Shown: positions 55,660-64,000 of the stretch, piece after piece
How positions within the stretch are numbered: the stretch's first letter is position 1
Layout of the letters: the number at the start of each line of letters is the position of its first letter
DNA from: Bolinopsis microptera
Taxonomy: Eukaryota; Ctenophora; Tentaculata; Lobata; Bolinopsidae
DNA length: 64,000 nt
Reading direction: 5' to 3'
Assembly: GCF_026151205.1 (NCBI RefSeq)
Contig: NC_087075.1
Span: 62,001 to 126,000, forward strand
Position numbers and translations under genes: made by a program
Notes under the pieces: generated by a model
What the model saw: only the letters and a program-made list of their open reading frames with translations
Told to the model about the DNA's origin: nothing
Database searches by the model: none

Positions 55660-58600
55660 ATGGCACTACATTTAAATAACTCTGAGATGGTGCAGTACAG
55701 TGTTATCACCAGTAACTCTCTCTCCACCGTTCTGGGCATTTACACTGTTCTTAGTCTTATCGTGGGTACGTTATCATATTCATACCCCCAACCCCCATTA
55801 TTATTCATACCCCCAACCCCCATTATTATTCATATTTTTAGGTTTTGAGTCGATTTTTACTAAATCTTTACATTAATACCTACGAGAAGCAATAGATAGG
55901 TAGTGCACCCCCTACAATAGATAGGTAGTGCACCCCCTACACTAGATAGGTAGTGCACCCCCTACAATAGATAGGTAGTGCACCCCCTACACTAGATAGG
56001 TAGTGCACCCCCTACACTAGATAGGTAGTGCACCCCCTACACTAGATAAGTAGTGCACCCCCTACACTAGATAGGTAGTGCACCCCCTACAATAGATAGG
56101 TAGTGCACCCCCTACAATAGATAGGTAGTGCACCCCCTACACTAGATAGGTAGTGCACCCCCTACAATAGATAGGTAGTGCACCCCCTACAATAGATAGG
56201 TAGTGCACCCCCTACAATAGATAGGTAGTGCACCCCCTACACTAGATAGGTAGTGCACCCCCTACACTAGATAGGTAGTGCACCCCCTACAATAGATAGG
56301 TAGTGCACCCCCTACACTAGATAGGTAGTGCACCCCCTACACTAGATAGGTAGTGCACCCCCTACACTAGATAGGTAGTGCACCCCCTACACTAGATAGG
56401 TAGTGCACCCCCTACACTAGATAGGTAGTGCACCCCCTACACTAGATAGGTAGTGCACCCCCTACAATAGATAGGTAGTGCACCCCCTACACTAGATAGG
56501 TAGTGCACCCCCTACACTAGATAGGTAGTGCACCCCCTACAATAGATAGGTAGTGCACCCCCTACACTAGATAGGTAGTGCACCCCCTACACTAGATAGG
56601 TAGTGCACCCCCTACAATAGATAGGTAGTGCACCCCCTACACTAGATAGGTAGTGCACCCCCTACACTAGATAGGTAGTGCACCCCCTACACTAGATAGG
56701 TAGTGCACCCCCTACACTAGATAGGTAGTGCACCCCCTACAATAGATAGGTAGTGCACCCCCTACAATAGATAGGTAGTGCACCCCCTACAATAGATAGG
56801 TAGTGCACCCCCTACACTAGATAGGTAGTGCACCCCCTACACTAGATAGGTAGTGCACCCCCTACAATAGATAGGTAGTGCACCCCCTACAATAGATAGG
56901 TAGTGCACCCCCTACACTAGATAGGTAGTGCACCCCCTACACTAGATAGGTAGTGCACCCCCTACAATAGATAGGTAGTGCACCCCCTACACTAGATAGG
57001 TAGTGCACCCCCTACACTAGATAGGTAGTGCACCCCCTACACTAGATAGGTAGTGCACCCCCTACAATAGATAGGTAGTGCACCCCCTACAATAGATAAG
57101 TAGTGCACCCCCTACAATAGATAAGTAGTGCACCCCCTACAATAGATAGGTAGTGCACCCCCTACAATAGATAGGTAGTGCACCCCCTACACTAGATAGG
57201 TAGTGCACCCCCTACAATAGATAAGTAGTGCACCCCCTACACTAGATAGGTAGTGCACCCCCTACAATAGATAAGTAGTGCACCCCCTACAATAGATAAG
57301 TAGTGCACCCTCTACACTAGATAGGTAGTGCACCCCCTACAATAGATAGGTAGTGCACCCCCTACAATAGATAGGTAGTGCACCCCCTACAATAGATAAG
57401 TAGTGCACCCCCTACACTAGATAGGTAGTGCACCCCCTACAATAGATAGGTAGTGCACCCCCTACAATAGATAGGTAGTGCACCCCCTACAATAGATAGG
57501 TAGTGCACCCCCTACAATAGATAGGTAGTGCACCCCCTACAATAGATAAGTAGTGCACCCCCTACACTAGATAGGTAGTGCACCCCCTACAATAGATAGG
57601 TAGTGCACCCCCTACAATAGATAGGTAGTGCACCCCCTACAATAGATAGGTAGTGCACCCCCTACAATAGATAAGTAGTGCACCCCCTACACTAGATAGG
57701 TAGTGCACCCCCTACAATAGATAGGTAGTGCACCCCCTACAATAGATAGGTAGTGCACCCCCTACAATAGATAGGTAGTGCACCCCCTACACTAGATAGG
57801 TAGTGCACCCCCTACAATAGATAGGTAGTGCACCCCCTACAATAGATAGGTAGTGCACCCCCTACAATAGATAGGTAGTGCACCCCCTACAATAGATAAG
57901 TAGTGCACCCCCTACAATAGATAGGTAGTGCACCCCCTACAATAGATAGGTAGTGCACCCCCTACAATAGATAGGTAGTGCACCCCCTACAATAGATAGG
58001 TAGTGCACCCCCTACAATAGATAAGTAGTGCACCCCCTACAATAGATAGGTAGTGCACCCCCTACACTAGATAGGTAGTGCACCCCCTACAATAGATAGG
58101 TAGTGCACCCCCTACAATAGATAGGTAGTGCACCCCCTACAATAGATAAGTAGTGCACCCCCCTACAATAGATAGGTAGTGCACCCCCTACAATAGATAG
58201 GTAGTGCACCCCCTACAATAGATAGGTAGTGCACCCCCTACAATAGATAGGTAGTGCACCCCCTACAATAGATAGGTAGTGCACCCCCTACAATAGATAG
58301 GTAGTGCACCCCCTACAATAGATAAGTAGTGCACCCCCTACACTAGATTGGTAGTGCACCCCCTACAATAGATAGGTAGTGCACCCCCTACAATAGATAG
58401 GTAGTGCACCCCCTACAATAGATAGGTAGTGCACCCCCTACAATAGATAGGTAGTGCACCCCCTACACTAGATTGGTAGTGCACCCCCTACAATAGATAG
58501 GTAGTGCACCCCCTACAATAGATAGGTAGTGCACCCCCTACAATAGATAGGTAGTGCACCCCCTACACTAGATAGGTAGTGCACCCCCTACACTAGATAG

Positions 58601-61600
58601 GTAGTGCACCCCCTACACTAGATAGGTAGTGCACCCCCTACAATAGATAGGTAGTGCACCCCCTACAATAGATAGGTAGTGCACCCCCTACAATAGATAG
58701 GTAGTGCACCCCCTACAATAGATAGGTAGTGCACCCCCTACAATAGATAGGTAGTGCACCCCCTACAATAGATAAGTAGTGCACCCCCTACAATAGATAG
58801 GTAGTGCACCCCCTACAATAGATAGGTAGTGCACCCCCTACAATAGATAGGTAGTGCACCCCCTACAATAGATAGGTAGTGCACCCCCTACAATAGATAG
58901 GTAGTGCACCCCCTACAATAGATAGGTAGTGCACCCCCTACAATAGATAAGTAGTGCACCCCCTACACTAGATTGGTAGTGCACCCCCTACTATAGATAG
59001 GTAGTGCACCCCCTACAATAGATAGGTAGTGCACCCCTACAATAGATAGGTAGTGCACCCCCTACAATAGATAGGTAGTGCACCCCCTACACTAGATTGG
59101 TAGTGCACCCCCTACAATAGATAGGTAGTGCACCCCCTACAATAGATAGGTAGTGCACCCCCTACAATAGATAGGTAGTGCACCCCCTACACTAGATAGG
59201 TAGTGCACCCCCTACACTAGATAGGTAGTGCACCCCCTACACTAGATAGGTAGTGCACCCCCTACAATAGATAGGTAGTGCACCCCCTACAATAGATAGG
59301 TAGTGCACCCCCTACAATAGATAGGTAGTGCACCCCCTACAATAGATAGGTAGTGCACCCCCTACAATAGATAGGTAGTGCACCCCCTACAATAGATAGG
59401 TAGTGCACCCCCTACAATAGATAGGTAGTGCACCCCCTACAATAGATAGGTAGTGCACCCCCTACAATAGATAGGTAGTGCACCCCCTACAATAGATAGG
59501 TAGTGCACCCCCTACACTAGATAGGTAGTGCACCCCCTACACTAGATAGGTAGTGCACCCCCTACAATAGATAGGTAGTGCACCCCCTACAATAGATAGG
59601 TAGTGCACCCCCTACAATAGATAGGTAGTGCACCCCCTACAATAGATAGGTAGTGCACCCCCTACAATAGATAGGTAGTGCACCCCCTACACTAGATAGG
59701 TAGTGCACCCCCTACAATAGATAGGTAGTGCACCCCCTACACTAGATAGGTAGTGCACCCCCTACAATAGATAGGTAGTGCACCCCCTACAATAGATAGG
59801 TAGTGTACCCCCTACAATAGATAGGTAGTGCACCCCCTACAATAGATAGGTAGTGCACCCCCTACACTAGATTGGTAGTGCACCCCCTACAATAGATAGG
59901 TAGTGCACCCCCTACAATAGATAGGTAGTGCACCCCCTACTCTAGATTGGTAGTGCACCCCCTACAATAGATAGGTAGTGCACCCCCTACAATAGATAGG
60001 TAGTGCACCCCCTACAATAGATAGGTAGTGCACCCCCTACACTATATTAGTTAACAGCTCTGACCAGGTCTAGTTGGGAACGTTGTAGTATTTTGGACGA
60101 TAAACCGAATGAAGCAGAGCAATATAGGAATAGACCATTTCTCTAACATCTTGGTGCAGCACCTGGCCATCGCGGATGTTATGTACAGTGTTGTAGCGGT
60201 GATACCTGCTGCCTTTGTCCACTTTTGCAGAAGGTATGAAAATCTATGTACAATCTGTAACGTATAATGTACTATGTATAATGTACACTTGTTGCAATTA
60301 TTAGTTTTTATCAAAATTCGGGTTCGGTACTCGTTGGCGTGAAACAGTGTGGGATTTGTCTCACACACAATTCCGGACCCCAACATTCCCTCTTCCTAAA
60401 ACAGCCCCCCCCCCCCCCCCCCCCATGACGACTGCCCCCACTAGGTGGCCGTTAGGAGACACCCCCCCCCCTATGACGACTGCCCCCCACCCACCCCCCC
60501 CCCCCCCCCCCATGACGACTGCCCCCACTAGGTGGCCGTTAGGAGACACCCCCCCCCATGACGACTGCCCCCACTAGGTGGCCGTTAGGAGAAACGAGAA
60601 ACCCCCCCCCCCCCCATGACGACTGCCCCCACTAGGTGGCCGTTAGGAGACACCCCCCCCCCCCTATGACGACTGCCCCCACTAGGTGGCCGTTAGGAGA
60701 CACCCCCCCCCCCCTATGACGACTGCCCCCACTAGGTGGCCGTTAGGAGACACCCCCCCCCCCCCTATGACGACTGCCCCCACTAGGTGGCCGTTAGAAG
60801 ACACCCCCCCTATGACGACTGCCCCCACTAGGTGGCCGTTAGGAGACAACCCCCCCCCCTATGACGACTGCCCCCACTAGGTGGCCGTTAGAAGACACAC
60901 CCCCCCCTGACGACTGCCCCTCTAGGTGGCCGTTAGGAGACACCCCCCCCCCCCCCCCCCATGACGACTGCCCCCACTAGGTGGCCGTTAGGAGACATCC
61001 CCCCCCCCCCCCTATGACGACTGCCCCCACTAGGTGGCCGTTAGGAGACACCCCCCCCCCCCCTATGACGACTGCCCCCACTAGGTGGCCGTTAGGAGAC
61101 ACCCCCCCCCTATGACGACTGCCACTAGGTGGCCGTTAGGAGACACCCCCCCCCCCCCCCCCCCTATGACGACTGCCCCCACTAGGTGGCCGTTAGGAGA
61201 CACCCCCCCCCCCCCCCCCCTGACGACTGCCCCTCTAGGTGGCCGTTAGGAGATACCACCTGTTATATGTCTGGTATTCTGATCTACGTGCCCTTGGTTG
61301 CTGACATCCACTTCATCATGGCCCTTTCTCTTCACCGTTTCCTCTTCTGCTCTTCTCCTCTCAGGTAAGCATTATACTATCCATCACTATACTATCGATC
61401 ACTATACTATTCTCATTATATATAATATAGATATCATGGGAAACTGCTTATCACAAACATTTGTGGAGTAGCTGAAAGCATTGTATTGTTCAGGTACGGG
61501 ATACTGGTAACTAGAAAGTAAGCATTGTATTGTTCAGGTACAGGATACTGGTAACTAGAAAGTAAGCATTGTATTGTTCAGGTACGGGATACTGGTAACT

Positions 61601-62976
61601 AGAAAGTAAGCATTGTATTGTTCAGGTACGGGATACTGGTAACTAGAAAGTAAGCATTGTATTGTTCAGGTACGGGATACTGGTAACTAGAAAGTAAGCA
61701 TTGTATTGTTCAGGTACAGGATGCTGGTAACTAGAAAGTAAGCATTGTATTGTTCAGGTACGGGATACTGGTAACTAGAAAGTAAGCATTGTATTGTTCA
61801 GGTACGGGATACTGGTAACTAGAAAGTAAGCATTGTATTGTTCAGGTACAGGATACTGGTAACTAGAAAGTAAGCATTGTATTGTTCAGGTACGGGATAC
61901 TGGTAACTAGAAAGTAAGCATTGTATTGTTCAGGTACGGGATACTGGTAACTAGAAAGTAAGCATTGTATTGTTCAGGTACAGGATGCTGGTAACTAGAA
62001 AGTAAGCATTGTATTGTTCAGGTACGGGATACTGGTAACTAGAAAGTAAGCATTGTATTGTTCAGGTACGGGATACTGGTAACTAGAAAGTAAGCATTGT
62101 ATTGTTCAGGTACGGGATACTGGTAACTAGAAAGTAAGCATTGTATTGTTCAGGTACGGGATACTGGTAACTAGAAAGTAAGCATTGTATTGTTCAGGTA
62201 CGGGATACTGGTAACTAGAAAGTAAGCATTGTATTGTTCAGGTACAGGATGCTGGTAACTAGAAAGTAAGCATTGTATTGTTCAGGTACGGGATACTGGT
62301 AACTAGAAAGTAAGCATTGTATTGTTCAGGTACGGGATACTGGTAACTAGAAAGTAAGCATTGTATTGTTCAGGTACAGGATACTGGTAACTAGAAAGTA
62401 AGCATTGTATTGTTCAGGTACGGGATACTGGTAACTAGAAAGTAAGCATTGTATTGTTCAGGTACGGGATACTGGTAACTAGAAAGTAAGCATTGTATTG
62501 TTCAGGTACGAAATACTGGTAACTAGAAAGTAAGCATTTTATTGCTCAGGTACGGGATACTGGTAACTAGAAAGTAAGCATTGTATTGTTCAGGTACGGG
62601 ATACTGGTAACTAGAAAGTAAGCATTGTATTGTTCAGGTACGGGATACTGGTAACTAGAAAGTAAGCATTGTATTGTTCAGGTACGGGATACTGGTAACT
62701 AGAAAGTAAGCATTGTATTGTTCAGGTACAGGATGCTGGTAACTAGAAAGTAAGCATTGTATTGTTCAGGTACGGGATACTGGTAACTAGAAAGTAAGCA
62801 TTGTATTGTTCAGGTACGGGATACTGGTAACTAGAAAGTAAGCATTATATTGTTCAGGTACGGGATACTGGTAACTAGAAAGAGAGCTAATTTCACTGTG
62901 GCATTTATTTGGGTATATTCCAGCTGCTGTTCCGTCATCACAGCCTTCAGCAAGGGAGAGGTCCACTTCTTTCCGG
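55660..62976 (+). CDS. Class A (rhodopsin-like) GPCR, exons 1-4 (N terminus to TM4); gene runs off the window
   Basis: Four exons join in frame with GT-AG introns: 55660-55765, 60068-60233, 61239-61364 and 62858-62976 (phases 1, 2, 2, 1). The 172 residues read as a seven-helix receptor up to TM4. A short N terminus has an Asn-Asn-Ser glycosylation site. TM1 carries GNVVVF (Gly39-Asn40). TM2 carries LAIADVMYSV (Asp72, the sodium-site Asp). ECL1 is WPLGDTTC with the conserved Trp and Cys99. TM3 ends LSLHRF, so the DRY motif is HRF. ICL2 is PLRYGILVTRK. TM4 contains FIWVYSS (Trp151). The coding frame is broken only by the introns. Ligand cannot be told from this half. The next exon probably begins with the DSAMCR codons of the 39-bp array, continuing the frame into ECL2. 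Residual doubt: no transcript evidence, and TM5-TM7 lie outside. Confidence 0.85.
55780..55843. repeat. Short tandem repeat in intron 1, after the donor
   Basis: CATACCCCCAACCCCCATTA followed by TTATT occurs twice as a ~25-bp repeat directly downstream of the intron 1 donor GTACGT at 55766. Confidence 0.85.
55891..60044. repeat. 25-bp satellite array filling GPCR intron 1, about 166 units
   Basis: The unit is ATAGGTAGTGCACCCCCTAC followed by AATAG or ACTAG. Most variation is at three sites: A or C in ACA/CTAG, G or A in ATAGG/ATAAG, and GATTGG in a few units. ACTAG units are commonest in the left third and AATAG in the rest. Blocks repeat at a higher level: the series starting at the GATTGG unit near 58466 recurs near 59096, about 625 bp (25 units) later. 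Each unit contains GTAGTG and a CTAG/ATAG end after a C-rich tract, a weak splice-site look-alike, but it does not copy the start of exon 2. Confidence 0.97.
60405..61238. repeat. Tandem array of the exon 3 splice acceptor in GPCR intron 2 (15 decoy copies)
   Basis: Each unit has a poly-C run, (TA)TGACGACTGCCCCCACTAG, then GTGGCCGTTAGGAGACAC. The real exon 3 follows the same acceptor (CCCCTCTAG at 61230-61238) and begins GTGGCCGTTAGGAGAT. So 15 upstream units each reproduce the pyrimidine tract, the AG and the first 15-16 bases of exon 3. Units vary from about 40 to 65 bp through the length of the C run. The minus strand is correspondingly rich in G runs. The Pro-rich frames here are by-products. 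Confidence 0.93.
61475..62857. repeat. 44-bp array of acceptor plus exon 4 start in GPCR intron 3 (31 decoy copies)
   Basis: Each 44-bp unit is GTAAGCATTGTATTGTTCAG (20 bp) plus a 24-bp copy of the start of exon 4 (GTACGGGATACTGG...GAAA). The first copy of that 24-mer is at 61494-61517 and the real exon 4 starts at 62858, exactly 31 x 44 bp later. The nine bases GTAAGCATT equal the true intron 3 donor at 61365-61373. Only the last copy continues into AAGAGAGCTAATTTC, the TM4 codons. Variants are few (ACAGGATGC, ACAGGATAC, ACGAAATAC). Confidence 0.96.
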
Positions 62977-63032
62977 GTTAGTAGTGTACTGATGTAGACA
63001 AAACTCTTGATTTAAATCGTTATCCTTATCTC

Positions 63033-64000
63033 TAGAGTAAGTCACCTCACTATTTCAGATAGTGCTATGTGTAGAGTAAGTTACCTCACTATTTCAGATA
63101 GTGCTATGTTTAGAGTAAGTCACCTCACTATTTCAGATAGTGCTATGTGTAGAGTAAGTCACCTCACTATTTCAGATAGTGCTATGTGTAGAGTAAGTCA
63201 CCTCACTATTTCAGATAGTGCTATGTGTAGAGTAAGTCACCTCACTATTTCAGATAGTGCTATGTGTAGAGTAAGTCACCTCACTATTTCAGATAGTGCT
63301 ATGTGTAGAGTAAGTCACCTCACTATTTCAGATAGTGCTATGTGTAGAGTAAGTCACCTCACTATTTCAGATAGTGCTATGTGTAGAGTAAGTCACCTCA
63401 CTATTTCAGATAGTGCTATGTGTAGAGTAAGTCACCTCACTATTTCAGATAGTGCTATGTGTAGAGTAAGTCACCTCACTATTTCAGATAGTGCTATGTG
63501 TAGAGTAAGTCACCTCACTATTTCAGATAGTGCTATGTGTAGAGTAAGTCACCTCACTATTTCAGATAGTGCTATGTGTAGAGTAAGTCACCTCACTATT
63601 TCAGATAGTGCTATGTGTAGAGTAAGTCACCTCACTATTTCAGATAGTGCTATGTGTAGAGTAAGTCACCTCACTATTTCAGATAGTGCTATGTGTAGAG
63701 TAAGTCACCTCACTATTTCAGATAGTGCTATGTGTAGAGTAAGTCACTTAGTCACCTCACTATTTCAGATAGTGCTATGTGTAGAGTAAGTCACCTCACT
63801 ATTTCAGATAGTGCTATGTGTAGAGTAAGTCACCTCACTATTTCAGATAGTGCTATGTGTAGAGTAAGTCACCTCACTATTTCAGATAGTGCTATGTTTA
63901 GAGTAAGTCACCTCACTATTTCAGATAGTGCTATGTGTAGAGTAAGTCACCTCACTATTTCAGATAGTGCTATGTGTAGAGTAAGTCACCTCACTATTTC
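63033..64000. repeat. 39-bp array with acceptor, mini-exon and donor in GPCR intron 4 (about 24 copies, continues)
   Basis: The unit is GTAAGTCACCTCACTATTTC then AG, followed by a 17-nt segment (ATAGTGCTATGTGTAGA; first copy 63059-63075) that ends at the next GTAAGT. Joined to exon 4 (one spare base, G), the 17-mer reads D-S-A-M-C-R, in frame and with a Cys where ECL2 normally has one. By analogy with introns 2 and 3, the true exon 5 probably lies beyond 64000 as the last copy. One irregular unit (GTCACTTAGTCACC) occurs near 63745. The 240-codon frame over it is an effect of the 39-bp period. Confidence 0.93.

Noticed and set aside
60347-60880. Proline-rich ORFs
   Set aside because: Translations of the poly-C intronic repeats in GPCR intron 2.
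63067-63789. 240-codon ORF with MCRVSHLTISDSA repeats
   Set aside because: Read-through of the 39-bp intronic array, including its splice sites; only the short DSAMCR part is likely to be exonic.

Overview
The window is eukaryotic and, from its content, from an invertebrate animal. It holds a spliced class A (rhodopsin-like) GPCR gene, a family-12 beta-1,4-GalNAc transferase relic, CR1/L2- and RTE-type LINEs, a Ty3-type LTR element, hAT-type non-autonomous transposons, and TTAGGG-like interstitial telomeric repeats. I cannot name the species; an early-branching animal such as a cnidarian is only a guess. Several coding regions carry single-base frameshifts, some at homopolymers (for example near 24,000 and at 54,358). 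Part of the apparent decay could therefore be assembly error.

Layout. 1-3.4 kb: a LINE reverse-transcriptase fragment, then a GT12 pseudogene cut by a 5'-truncated LINE with a 5-bp target duplication, then another LINE tail. 4.6-8.0 kb: a 3.4-kb imperfect palindrome (foldback element). 8.0-14.3 kb: no recognisable gene. 14.3-15.1 kb: an 829-bp hAT-type element with a perfect 8-bp target duplication. 16.6-27.2 kb: a CR1-like LINE carrying a decayed Ty3 element, with an ~800-bp direct duplication that points to a rearrangement. 27.2-28.9 kb: an inverted-repeat element bordered by telomere-like repeats. 29.8-41.7 kb: a field of tandem arrays (7, 10, 19, 22, 28, 34 and ~40 bp units, including a 4-kb array of 34-bp units) and a broken LINE ORF1. 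42.3-48.7 kb: an apparently intact two-ORF LINE whose ORF1 combines an AlkB-like 2-oxoglutarate/Fe(II) dioxygenase domain with an SGNH-hydrolase domain. 50.4-51.8 kb: a 42-bp array split by a second hAT-type element. 52.1-55.3 kb: an RTE-type LINE on the minus strand. 55.7-64 kb: the GPCR gene.

The most unusual structure is the GPCR gene. I can read four exons (55660-55765, 60068-60233, 61239-61364, 62858-62976). They join in frame with GT-AG sites and encode the N terminus through TM4. Each intron is filled by its own tandem array. In introns 2 and 3 the repeat unit contains the splice acceptor and the first bases of the following exon, so the real exon is the last copy of a long series of identical acceptor and exon-start sequences (15 extra copies in intron 2, 31 in intron 3). 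In intron 4, which runs off the window, the 39-bp unit also has the form acceptor, 17-nt mini-exon, donor, and it continues the reading frame of exon 4. This looks like repeated amplification of 3' splice sites within one gene.

The second point of interest is the AlkB-SGNH LINE ORF1, which suggests a retrotransposon that carries its own nucleic-acid demethylase/repair domain.
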